Shown here piece after piece: positions 6,256-14,452 of a stretch of 21,662 nucleotides of DNA; the stretch's first letter is position 1; each line of letters opens with the position of its first letter. A program made the position numbers and the translations under genes. The stretch comes from an uncultured Methanomassiliicoccales archaeon (GTDB taxonomy: Archaea; Thermoplasmatota; Thermoplasmata; SG8-5), in contig CALKWP010000206.1 in assembly GCA_938004075.1 (NCBI GenBank), positions 1-21,662 of the forward strand, given 5' to 3'. The notes below the pieces were generated by a model. It saw only the letters and a program-made list of their open reading frames with translations, made no database searches and was not told where the DNA came from.

Positions 6256-7729
6256 CTGAGGGGTTCAGGCCTAATTTAATCTTATAGTTTTTATATAATG
6301 ATTTACATTCAATATCTGAGAGCCTGCCTTTCCGGCGGGCTCTGGCAAGCCGCTTCCTGTAATCGGCCAGCCGGACGGACGGATGGTCCGCGTCCGGCAC
6401 TATCTTCTCAAGGTTGCGTATCCTCGATATGGAGAGGGCGACAATGGCAGTTGCCAGCGTCCCGATGCCGCATATTATCATTATCAGTCTCATGCCGGAG
6501 CCAATCTCATTCCCCAGTAACCAGCCGAAAGTCCTTGCCAGAAAACCGGTGCCGGATATCATGGCAGGCTCGAAAACCTTGTCTGCCAAGGGGCCAGATA
6601 ATACCATTCCGACAGCGCCCGCCGCCATGGCGATGAATCCCCTGGCGCCGAAAACGCGGCCCTGCTTGTTCGGCTCGACCTTGGACTGCCATATCGCCTG
6701 GCTGGAGCCCCAGACGAACGGCCCGGAGAATGCCAGTATGAACGCGATAATCGTCCAGAGCGGGACACCGAGGACAAGTCCGAATGATACCATGACAAAT
6801 CCCTCGGTCATAATGCCCAGCATGATCACCAGTATCTTTTTATGCTTTGAACCGCCCCAGGCGGACATCACGATTCCGCCGATGAGGCCGCCTATTCCGG
6901 CGCCCATCATCACAGTGGCCAGCGCGACCTTGTCGCTCGATGTGATTGCCAGCACCATCGGCGCCATCAGGACGAATGCGATGTTGCCGAAGAAGTTGGA
7001 ACTGAAATATGTGAGTTGCAGGCCAAGCAGCGATTTTCTCCTGAATATGTACCTGAAGCCGTACATTGAATCGCGCCACAGCCCTCTCAATCCCTTGCCC
7101 ATGTCGGTCGCTTTCGGCGGCTGGGGAATCTTCGCCACCAGCAGAACTGTCACCGCGAAACTGAATGTGAATATGTCAATCACGAGAATTCCGGAAAGGC
7201 CTACCCAAACGAGCAGCACTGCAGCTATCGGGGCGGCGAATATCTCCGAAACAGATCCGGCCAGTCCAAGCATGGAAGCGGCACGGCCGTAATGCTTCTT
7301 CTCCACCATCATGGTAACGGCAGCCGAGAAGGCAGGAAAGTGAAATGACGAAAGAGCGCCGACGACCGTGGCAATGGCGTAGAGATGCCAGACCTCCAGA
7401 ATCCCTGAATTGTAAAGTATAAGGGTCGCTATGGTTCCCAACCCGGCAACCAGGTCGGCCAGGATAATTGTGACCTTGCGATTCCAGCGGTCTACCAGAG
7501 CACCGGCAAACGGCTGCAGGAGAAGCTGGGGAGCGAAGCTGAAGAAGCCGATGAGGGCGAGGGCGGTGGCCTGCCCGGTCTCCAGCCAGGCCCAGTACAT
7601 CAGGCCGAACCGGACCATGGACGTGCCGAGAATTGAAACTAATTGGCCTACCCAGATGAGAGTGAAAACGGACATGCCGTTGCGCTTTTCCTGGCTGCTT
7701 TCATTATTCATTGCATCGCCCTTTGACAT
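6251..7729 (-). CDS. MFS drug/metabolite exporter (MefA/EntS-like, MFS_3 type)
   Basis: A 492-residue polytopic membrane protein with about 12 hydrophobic helices. The cytoplasmic loop between helices 2 and 3 carries GALVDRWNRKVTII, the MFS motif A (GxLxDRxxRK). The general pattern (WVGQLVSILGTSMVRFGLMYWAW, then FSFAPQLLLQPFAGALVD) resembles macrolide- and siderophore-type exporters, which are proton-driven. The substrate is not predictable. A basic cytosolic tail of about 40 residues (RKRLARARRKGRLSDIECK and onward) follows the last helix and is unusual for a minimal MFS protein. The ATG at 7729 is close to a predicted transcription start; a second in-frame ATG at 7711, after AAAGGGCGATGCA, is an equally good start and would drop six residues. 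It diverges from the secretion-motor operon. Confidence 0.85.
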   Translation of the reverse strand: MSKGDAMNNESSQEKRNGMSVFTLIWVGQLVSILGTSMVRFGLMYWAWLETGQATALALIGFFSFAPQLLLQPFAGALVDRWNRKVTIILADLVAGLGTIATLILYNSGILEVWHLYAIATVVGALSSFHFPAFSAAVTMMVEKKHYGRAASMLGLAGSVSEIFAAPIAAVLLVWVGLSGILVIDIFTFSFAVTVLLVAKIPQPPKATDMGKGLRGLWRDSMYGFRYIFRRKSLLGLQLTYFSSNFFGNIAFVLMAPMVLAITSSDKVALATVMMGAGIGGLIGGIVMSAWGGSKHKKILVIMLGIMTEGFVMVSFGLVLGVPLWTIIAFILAFSGPFVWGSSQAIWQSKVEPNKQGRVFGARGFIAMAAGAVGMVLSGPLADKVFEPAMISGTGFLARTFGWLLGNEIGSGMRLIMIICGIGTLATAIVALSISRIRNLEKIVPDADHPSVRLADYRKRLARARRKGRLSDIECKSLYKNYKIKLGLNPSE

Positions 7730-7756
7730 TTTCGTACTCTCATAAGTTGGGCAGAG

Positions 7757-7767
7757 TATTTAAAATA
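7757..7767 (-). promoter_or_regulatory. TATA-like box for the MFS gene
   Basis: The minus strand reads TATTTTAAATA, centred about 32 bases before the ATG at 7729. Predicted transcription start is near 7735. The TTTAAA core is symmetric, so a minor role for the divergent operon is possible. Confidence 0.5.
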
Positions 7768-7882
7768 ACTGGAAAAATGTGGCCTGTTCCAAGGATGTAT
7801 GAGCATTCGATTCTTTACAAAATGGTTGGGTTGATGCATACTATTATCACTGATTCCCGGTTTGGGGCTGCGAGGAGAGTAT

Positions 7883-8458
7883 ATGGGAAAGAGTGCCAAC
7901 AGGGCCCGGCCTGGGTCATCGAATGATTGTGAACATTCATTATTGAAGAGGAGAAGCGGCATCGAGCTGGTCATGGAATGCGGCGGTTGCTCTGCCGAGC
8001 CGGGACTTGACAAGCAGAGATGCTTCTGGAGCGTTCTCATGGCCATCCAGAGCGAGGGGGTGCCAGTTGCCATCACTTTGCGGTCGCATGTCGAGAGACG
8101 GTACGGATTGGAAGCCAGCGCAAGCATGGGGAGCATCGCCAATATTCTGAACAAGGTCGACAGCCTGAACGCGCAGCTGGAGAGGGATTCCAGAAAGATG
8201 GAGGCTTGCGCCGGATGCGTGAGGCCTCTGACCGGGAAATTGGCCATGACCGCGTCCCGGCTCAGGGGCATGGACCTGAACTCGGCTGTGGCATCAGCAT
8301 GGGACCTGGAGCGGGATGGCTTCGGCTCCAACAGGTCTGGATGCGTTGATTGCAGCGGCATGACCAAGATACAGATTGCAGACATCGGCAGGGCATTGAA
8401 GGAACTGGAAAAGGTCGTCACCAGAGGCGCGATAAAAATCTTGGAGGGAGAGCAATGA
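7883..8458 (+). CDS. Cysteine-rich protein of the type IV filament/secretion operon
   Basis: A 191-residue soluble protein with three CxxC pairs and one lone Cys: C33/C36 in ECGGC, C47 in KQRCFW, C109/C112 in CAGC and C154/C157 in CVDC. This layout suggests zinc or iron-sulfur binding. Between them lie a possible alpha/beta segment (VPVAITLRSHVERRYG) and two helices. The last codons share ATGA with the secretion ATPase start, so the two are translationally coupled. I do not recognise a named family. From memory, haloarchaeal ATPases of this class have a Cys-containing N-terminal region with a similar pattern, so this may be that domain encoded as a separate protein; this is inference. The ATG at 7883 is preferred over the upstream TTG at 7862 because GAGGAG lies in front of it. 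Confidence 0.65.
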   Translation: MGKSANRARPGSSNDCEHSLLKRRSGIELVMECGGCSAEPGLDKQRCFWSVLMAIQSEGVPVAITLRSHVERRYGLEASASMGSIANILNKVDSLNAQLERDSRKMEACAGCVRPLTGKLAMTASRLRGMDLNSAVASAWDLERDGFGSNRSGCVDCSGMTKIQIADIGRALKELEKVVTRGAIKILEGEQ

Positions 8459-10275
8459 GCGATCCGGTTGTTCTGAGGCCGATGAAGAAGTCCGCGCCGC
8501 CAGTCATTTCCGTACCAAAGCATGAAGCCGCTGTTCAGCCATCCGCGCCGATTCATGTTTCGCGTGCCGAGCGCCCGAAGGACCTCAATTCCTGGCTCGG
8601 GAAAACATTGAAAGATGATTCACGGGTAAGGCCGGGTTTTGCTGAGGCCTGGGTGGGAGAGAAGCTGGTGAGCGAGGAGCATCGCATCGCCAGGTATTAT
8701 GTCGGAACCTCAAGGGTGGACATATGCGCGGAACCGGGCGCGGGCGAGACGATGTACCGGATAACGCCAAGGGAGTACACCATCCCGGACGCTGGATTGA
8801 AATTGCTTTACCTGGCTAAAGCCGAGTTCGTTCAGAATTCCAGGGAGGGCCGCAATATTCAGGGCGACCAGTCCATCAAGAACCGTTGCAAGAAGGAGGT
8901 CGGCGACATCATATCCATGCTGGCCAGGACTTCGGGCGTTACCTCCGGCCAGATTGAGCAGATGGGCGGAATGGATTTTCTGACTGACGCATTGCTCAGG
9001 CACACCGTTGGATTGGGGATACTGGAATATCTGCTTGCCGATGAGCATGTCCAGGATATTTACATCGATGCCCCGGCGGATGACAATCCCATCCACGTGG
9101 TCGTTGGGGACATAGGCAAGGAAAAGTCGCATGGGAAGTGCCTGACCAACATAGTCCTCAGCGAGAGGGAGGTACAGGCCCTGGTATCGCGCTTCAGGTA
9201 TGAGTCCGGCCGCCCGTTCTCGGAAGCGATGCCTGTGCTTGAGACGGACCTGGTGGAGTTCGGTACCAGGGTGACAGTGGTCGGCAAGCCGTTGAGCCCC
9301 GAGGGAGTGGCCATAGCTCTGAGGCGGCATTCGGCGGAGCCCTGGACATTGCCCAGGCTCATCGAGAGGGGAAGCATCAATGCGACAGGCGCAGGGCTGC
9401 TCTCATTTCTGATTGACGGGCGTTCCACGATACTGGTGGCAGGAAGCAGGGGCGCGGGAAAATCATCCATGCTCGGGGCAATGATGTTAGAGTTTCCTTT
9501 GAGCCAGCGCATTCTCACGATAGAGGATACGCTCGAGCTTCCGGGGCCCAGGATGCAGGAGCTGGGCTACAAGGTCCAGAGCCTGTTTGTGCAATCCGCG
9601 ATTGGCGGAACCGGCGGCGACAGGACGGCGGATGACGCTCTTCGAGTCTCCCTGAGGCTGGGGGAATCAGCCATAGTGCTGGGCGAGGTCAGGGGAAAGG
9701 AGGCGAAAACGCTCTATGAAGCCATGCGGTCCGGGAGCGCCGGAAGCGCAGTTCTGGGCACCATCCATGGCAATTCCCCGAAATCCGTTTTCGAGAGGAT
9801 TGTTTACGACCTGGACATTCATGCTGAAGCATTCTCGGCAACGGATATTGTGGTCATCTGCGGGCTGGTCAGGCCTGAAGGCCGACAGAAGCAGGTGCGA
9901 AGAGTGACAGCGATTTCAGAACTCGTGAAGGATGGCCAGCCTGGCGAGTTCGCCGACCTGCTTGTTTACGATGAGGAAACGGATGCTCTTGTGGAGACTG
10001 AACATTTTCTGAGGAAGTCCAAGAAGATATCCTCCATCGCCAACCAATGGGGCCTCACTTACGATGGCGCGCTGGCAAACATCCGAACCAGGGCAAGGAT
10101 GAGGGAGATGATGGTCGAGTCCTCGGGCGCTAACGTGGGCATACTGGGGCCAGGAGCGGTGGTGAAGGCCAACAGCCAGTACTGGATGCTTGTGGATACC
10201 ATTGGCTCCGGGGAGCCGGGGCGCCTGATGAACGAGTGGTCCAGATGGTTCGAGCGGAGCGCGCCGTATGTCTGA
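8455..10275 (+). CDS. Type II/IV secretion system ATPase (FlaI/TadA/PilB-like)
   Basis: A 606-residue hexameric-motor ATPase. Residues 1 to about 160 form a variable N-terminal region, followed by the conserved N-domain (VGLGILEYLLADEHVQDIYID) and the RecA-like core: Walker A GSRGAGKSS (330-338), Asp box LTIEDTLELPG (354-364), Walker B SAIVLGEVRG (405-414) and His box GTIHGNSPKS (435-444). Such ATPases drive assembly or retraction of archaeal pili, archaella or related secretion filaments from the cytoplasmic face. The ATG at 8455 overlaps the previous stop as ATGA and has GGAGGGAG in front; the longer open frame is spurious. The 3' end overlaps the platform-protein start by 8 bases. No pilin or prepilin peptidase lies nearby, so archaellum, adhesive pilus and secretion roles cannot be separated. 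Confidence 0.92.
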   Translation: MSDPVVLRPMKKSAPPVISVPKHEAAVQPSAPIHVSRAERPKDLNSWLGKTLKDDSRVRPGFAEAWVGEKLVSEEHRIARYYVGTSRVDICAEPGAGETMYRITPREYTIPDAGLKLLYLAKAEFVQNSREGRNIQGDQSIKNRCKKEVGDIISMLARTSGVTSGQIEQMGGMDFLTDALLRHTVGLGILEYLLADEHVQDIYIDAPADDNPIHVVVGDIGKEKSHGKCLTNIVLSEREVQALVSRFRYESGRPFSEAMPVLETDLVEFGTRVTVVGKPLSPEGVAIALRRHSAEPWTLPRLIERGSINATGAGLLSFLIDGRSTILVAGSRGAGKSSMLGAMMLEFPLSQRILTIEDTLELPGPRMQELGYKVQSLFVQSAIGGTGGDRTADDALRVSLRLGESAIVLGEVRGKEAKTLYEAMRSGSAGSAVLGTIHGNSPKSVFERIVYDLDIHAEAFSATDIVVICGLVRPEGRQKQVRRVTAISELVKDGQPGEFADLLVYDEETDALVETEHFLRKSKKISSIANQWGLTYDGALANIRTRARMREMMVESSGANVGILGPGAVVKANSQYWMLVDTIGSGEPGRLMNEWSRWFERSAPYV

Positions 10276-12256
10276 GCCCCCGAGGCCTGGGGAATCGTAT
10301 CGCAGGCTGTGCAAAGCATTGGGCAAGGCGAAGCCCGACCCGGAAAAGATGAAGCTGTTGGATGCAAAAATCTCAAAGCTTAAACATGAGGTCCGGGACG
10401 CGGAGGACAGGGAAGCTGCGACGCGTCTGTCTGGCTCAGGGACCGGCGATGCCGGAAGAATTGACCTGGACAGGAAAAAAACGTCCCTGGAAAAGGCGAT
10501 TCGAATCAGAGACCAGAAGGATTTCAAGCGAGCCATGCGAATAACCGGCATGGGGCTGCGCGTGGAGGAGGCCGTGAGGTTCTCAGCCTTCATGGCAATG
10601 ATGTCCATATTCCTGGGATTGGCGATTGTCATACCCTTGGCCTCCTGGTTCGGCCTCGAGCCGATGATTGTTGTCCTGGCAGCGGCGGGTTGCGCAATTG
10701 CCCTGCCGATGATTGTTTTCATCCTGCTGGTGAATTATCCCGAGAAACTGGCAAAAAACCTGGAGATGGAAGCGTTCGGCTCAGCGCCGGAGGTCATCAA
10801 TTACATGGTCATGTCCATGGAATTATCCCCTTCGGTTGACAGGGCGGTGCTCTTTGCGGCCGAGAATGCGGATGGCCCCATGGCGGATGAGATGAGGAGC
10901 ATAGTTTGGAAAGTGCAATCGCGGGAGTTCGCAACCACCGAGGAGGCGCTCATGTCCTATGCCAATGAACTGGAAGGAGCCAACGAGGAATTGAGGTCCG
11001 CGATATTCAACATACTCAGCGCATCCAAGGAGTCCGACCGCGGAAAGATGCGTTCTAGCCTAAGGCGGGCCAGCGATTCAGTTCTGCTGGGCACCAGGCA
11101 GCGAGTCGAGGGATTCGCGGCATCGTTGGCAACGCCGGCGACAGTCCTGTTCTCCCTGGGAATTCTTCTCCCAATGATTATCGGTTCCATGCTGCCGATG
11201 ATTTCCATGGGCGGATTCAACATGGGCCAGGAGCAGGAAGTGGTGCAGGATTCCGGTTGGCTGCCGGTATTCGGATTGAGCGTTCTTCTCATGAACGTGA
11301 TTTTCCCTTCCATCGCATTCTTCTATGCGGGTTCAATTCTGTCAAAGCGGCCGGGAATTCACACTGTTGCCGGCAGGGACTCGAGCGCCGAGCTCAAAAG
11401 ATATGTGACAGGAATGGCGGTTATTTCTTTCACACTGGCCCTGGCTTACATCGTCGGAGCCATGCTGGACTTCTGGGGCATCGAATGGTCCATAGCCGCA
11501 TTGCTTGGCATTTTCGGCATCGCGATAGGAGGATGGAGCATTCTCGCCATGGGAGTCCGGGTTGGCAGCATGAAGAAGCTTGAGCGGCTTGAGGATAGGA
11601 TGCCGGACATGCTCTTCCAGCTCGGCTCAAGGCTGGGCGAGGGAATGGCCCTGGAAAGGGCGCTGGAGGATGTGGCGCGCACGATGAAAGATACCGAGAT
11701 GGGGGATTTTCTGGGCGACCTCATATCAAGGTTAAGGAGAAGCGGCGCCGGAATCAATGATGTGCTGTTCTCGGGGACATTCGGCATCATGCCGAAGCAC
11801 CCGTCCAGGAAGCTGGGGGCCGCCATGCGCCTGGTGGTTGAATCGGCAGGGAAGGATCCTGAAACTGCGGGCAACATACTCATCAACATGTCCAATCACA
11901 TGCGGGACCTGGCGAACTCGGACAAAGACATGCGGATGAAGCTTCGCTCGACCATTGACAGCATGAAGAACACCGCGATACTGTTCGCCCCGGTCATAAT
12001 GGGGATTACTGTTGGTCTCTATGCTTTACTTAGCCAGACATTCAGCGAGATGAATGGAACGGAAACGATGCCGACGCCGCATTTCATAATGATTATCGGT
12101 ATCTATCTACTGATGACTGTTGTAACAATCATGCGCTTCTGTTCTGGGATTGAACACGGAAGAGGCCGATGGAAACGAGATACAGGAATTGCGTTACCAG
12201 TGGCAGCGATTATATTCTGCGTTTGCTCATTGGGAGCGTTGTTGGCCTTCAATTGA
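10268..12256 (+). CDS. FlaJ/TadC-like platform protein with two type II secretion F domains
   Basis: A 662-residue polytopic protein, the membrane partner of the ATPase. A charged, helical cytosolic N-terminus (1 to about 100) precedes hydrophobic segments near 105-125, 131-155, 290-313, 332-357, 380-400, 408-430, 569-590, 605-624 and 640-660. Two cytoplasmic helical domains of the T2SSF type lie at about 165-285 (FGSAPEVINYMVMSMELS and onward) and 440-565 (MPDMLFQLGSRLGEGMALERAL and onward). The double-domain layout is typical of large archaeal versions, longer than simple GspF. It anchors the filament base and couples to the ATPase. The start overlaps the ATPase stop by 8 bases. The last 30 bases overlap the convergent MscS-type gene, so the final helix is encoded opposite that gene's C-terminus. 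Confidence 0.88.
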   Translation: MSEPPRPGESYRRLCKALGKAKPDPEKMKLLDAKISKLKHEVRDAEDREAATRLSGSGTGDAGRIDLDRKKTSLEKAIRIRDQKDFKRAMRITGMGLRVEEAVRFSAFMAMMSIFLGLAIVIPLASWFGLEPMIVVLAAAGCAIALPMIVFILLVNYPEKLAKNLEMEAFGSAPEVINYMVMSMELSPSVDRAVLFAAENADGPMADEMRSIVWKVQSREFATTEEALMSYANELEGANEELRSAIFNILSASKESDRGKMRSSLRRASDSVLLGTRQRVEGFAASLATPATVLFSLGILLPMIIGSMLPMISMGGFNMGQEQEVVQDSGWLPVFGLSVLLMNVIFPSIAFFYAGSILSKRPGIHTVAGRDSSAELKRYVTGMAVISFTLALAYIVGAMLDFWGIEWSIAALLGIFGIAIGGWSILAMGVRVGSMKKLERLEDRMPDMLFQLGSRLGEGMALERALEDVARTMKDTEMGDFLGDLISRLRRSGAGINDVLFSGTFGIMPKHPSRKLGAAMRLVVESAGKDPETAGNILINMSNHMRDLANSDKDMRMKLRSTIDSMKNTAILFAPVIMGITVGLYALLSQTFSEMNGTETMPTPHFIMIIGIYLLMTVVTIMRFCSGIEHGRGRWKRDTGIALPVAAIIFCVCSLGALLAFN

Positions 12257-13252
12257 TTTTCCGTGCTTCACCAGTTCCATGTGAGGGTACGCAATCTCCA
12301 CGCTCGGGTCCTGGCTGAACTTGCGCCATATCTTTTCCACAATATCGGATTTCATCCTGCGGCGCCTGTCAGCGGGAAGCCAGAATACCACGGATATGTT
12401 GACGCCGGAGTCCGAGAGCGCCATCCGGAGAGTCGGCTGGTCTGGTATTGACTCGTCCAAATCATGGAGTTCCAGGTGCCTCTTGTAGCTGTCATGGTTC
12501 TTGGCCATCAGGTCGCCCAGTACTTCGGTCGCCGCTTCCAGCATATACTGTTTTGCTTTATCGATGTCACTCTCGTAAGTGACCAGGTTGGTGACCTCGT
12601 CCCAGACGTAAGGCGTGTCGCGGGTATAATTGTAAACAGGCTGGTCGAATATCATGCCGTTGGGAACCAGGGAAACGCGGCCGGTGAAGGTCTCGCCCTG
12701 CATCCACCCGCCCATCTCGTAAAGGGCGGTGTTCATTGCCATGATATCGGTGACATAGCCCCTGACATTGCCTATCATCACCCTGTCGCCGATTGTGTAC
12801 ATCTTGTTGTATGTGATGATTATCCAGCCCATAATATTAAGCAGCGGTTTCTGAAGAACGAATGTGAGCGCGGCACCGATGAGGCCGATGCTCAGAAGCG
12901 CGGTCTCGAATCCCCCGGTGCTGTAGAAGAACAGGAGGGCGAGAACGACCGCCCACAAAGAATAGCTGATTATCTTCCAGGTGGAGCGGACATAGCCATA
13001 GCTTCCGACGCGGGGCGCGGCAGTGGCTTCCAAGAGATACCCGATGAGCCTGAAGGAGAACCATGTGAACAGAACGACTGCCAGTATGAAAAAGATTTCA
13101 TGAAAAGGCTGGTCCAGTCCAAGGTCCATGAACGGGATGACATCGTAATCCATGTCCAGCATCAGAAGCAATGTGATTATGCCCAGTGCAAGCGCGAATA
13201 TGGCAACACCGATGCTGCTGCGCTTTCCCTTCGAATGCTTCTTGAGAGGCAT
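12227..13252 (-). CDS. mscS: MscS-family small-conductance mechanosensitive channel
   Basis: A 341-residue channel. Hydrophobic helices lie near residues 12-32, 51-74 and 92-112, followed by the pore helix region TALLSIGLIGAALTFVLQKP (117-136). The beta domain after it carries NKMYTIGDRVMIGNVRGYV (149-167), matching the family's YxxGDxV pattern, then a C-terminal alpha/beta domain. MscS channels open under membrane tension and release solutes on hypo-osmotic shock. The ATG at 13252 lies about 26 bases from a TATA-like box, so the mRNA may be leaderless; a TTG at 13261 is the alternative. It follows the CorA-type gene on the same strand, and its 3' end overlaps the platform-protein gene by 30 bases tail to tail. 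Confidence 0.88.
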   Translation of the reverse strand: MPLKKHSKGKRSSIGVAIFALALGIITLLLMLDMDYDVIPFMDLGLDQPFHEIFFILAVVLFTWFSFRLIGYLLEATAAPRVGSYGYVRSTWKIISYSLWAVVLALLFFYSTGGFETALLSIGLIGAALTFVLQKPLLNIMGWIIITYNKMYTIGDRVMIGNVRGYVTDIMAMNTALYEMGGWMQGETFTGRVSLVPNGMIFDQPVYNYTRDTPYVWDEVTNLVTYESDIDKAKQYMLEAATEVLGDLMAKNHDSYKRHLELHDLDESIPDQPTLRMALSDSGVNISVVFWLPADRRRRMKSDIVEKIWRKFSQDPSVEIAYPHMELVKHGKSIEGQQRSQ

Positions 13253-13274
13253 GAATCCCAAATAACGGTTATTG

Positions 13275-13282
13275 TATTAAAA
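13275..13282 (-). promoter_or_regulatory. TATA-like box for the MscS gene (leaderless geometry)
   Basis: The minus strand reads TTTTAATA, centred about 26 bases before the ATG at 13252. That is the spacing expected if transcription begins at the start codon. Confidence 0.5.
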
Positions 13283-13308
13283 TGGTTCTGATTGATTGTT
13301 GGGAATGC

Positions 13309-14442
13309 TCATAACCACTTTTTCTTTCTGAAGAATGCCAGCATTGCAAGAGCCACAGCCAGCATCAGAGCCATTGTGAACATGTATCCATATTGCCATT
13401 CGAGCTCCGGCATGCTGAAAGGCCCGATATCCGGGTCGAAGTTCATGCCGTACACCCCGGCAATGAAAGTCAGCGGGATGAATATGGTTGCGATTATCGT
13501 CAGAACTTTCATTACCTCGTTCATTCGATTGCTGAGGCTTGAAAGGTAAAGGTCCAGCATGCCGGAAAGTGTATCCCGGTAAGTTTCGACCATGTCGATG
13601 GCCTGGATGGTGTGATCATAGACGTCCCGGAGGTAACGGTCTGTCTCCGGCAGGATTATCTTCGATTCAGACCTTTCGAGAGCTGCTATAATCTCGCGCA
13701 TGGGCCAGACTGATTTCCTGACAACAATCATCTCTCTCTTCAGATAGTAGATGAACTCCAGGGTCTCATGCTCGGGGCTCTCCATCAGGGACTTCTCAAT
13801 CTCCTCGATGCTCTGGCCGATCTTCTCCAGAACCACATAATAATAGTCCACGATGGCATCCAGAATCGAGTACGCAAGGTAATCCGTTCCCATCGAGCGT
13901 ATGCGGCCCTTTCCTGAACGGATCCTGTCGCGGATGGTATCGAAAATGTCTCCTGGCCGCTCCTGAAAAGTGAGGATGTAATCGCTCGTGAGCACCACGC
14001 TCATCTGCTCCAGCCGAATGTCCTTCTTGACCTCATCGTATTCCAGCATCTTGACGACCAGGAAAATGCTATCGTCATGATCCTCCATCTTCGGGCGCTG
14101 CTCCGTGTTCATTATGTCCTCGACGACCAGAGGGTGAAGTCCAAAGACCTCGCCAAGGTGGGATATGACATTAGAATCATGAATGCCATTGATGTTTATC
14201 CAGGTGACTTCAGGCTTCCCGATGTATGCGCCGCAGTCAGCAGGTGTGAGGTTGGCCTTCTCAGTCACATCTCCTCTGGAGTAATGCAGGCACGAGATCG
14301 TTACCGGGTCTGTCCTGGGTTCTCCGACATAAACCGGGGTGCCAGGTGGCAGGCCCGCTGTTTGAGGTTGATTTTTTCTTCGCTTCATCATAAATTGCAG
14401 CGAATTTTTGGAGGTCTTTGAACTCTTGACCGAGCGTGACAT
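13309..14442 (-). CDS. corA: CorA-type divalent-cation (Mg2+/Co2+) transporter
   Basis: A 377-residue member of the CorA metal-ion transporter family. The large cytosolic N-terminal domain includes WININGIHDSNVISHLGEVFGLHPLVVEDI (about 81-110), then a long stalk-helix region, and two C-terminal membrane helices (about 312-331 and 350-371) joined by the signature YGMNF at 331-335. The short basic tail FRKKKWL is usual. CorA forms pentamers that pass Mg2+ or other divalent ions down the gradient. The ATG at 14442 is 10 bases after the stop of the LsrF-like gene and follows a GGGGAT purine run; the open frame extends 11 codons upstream into that gene but a GTG start there is less likely. Co-transcription with the LsrF-like gene is expected. 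Confidence 0.93.
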   Translation of the reverse strand: MSRSVKSSKTSKNSLQFMMKRRKNQPQTAGLPPGTPVYVGEPRTDPVTISCLHYSRGDVTEKANLTPADCGAYIGKPEVTWININGIHDSNVISHLGEVFGLHPLVVEDIMNTEQRPKMEDHDDSIFLVVKMLEYDEVKKDIRLEQMSVVLTSDYILTFQERPGDIFDTIRDRIRSGKGRIRSMGTDYLAYSILDAIVDYYYVVLEKIGQSIEEIEKSLMESPEHETLEFIYYLKREMIVVRKSVWPMREIIAALERSESKIILPETDRYLRDVYDHTIQAIDMVETYRDTLSGMLDLYLSSLSNRMNEVMKVLTIIATIFIPLTFIAGVYGMNFDPDIGPFSMPELEWQYGYMFTMALMLAVALAMLAFFRKKKWL

Positions 14443-14452
14443 AACATCCCCA

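Noticed and set aside
8350..8454. N-terminal extension of the secretion ATPase to 641 residues
   Set aside because: The extension lies in another frame of the Cys-rich gene; the ATG at 8455 has GGAGGGAG and ATGA coupling.
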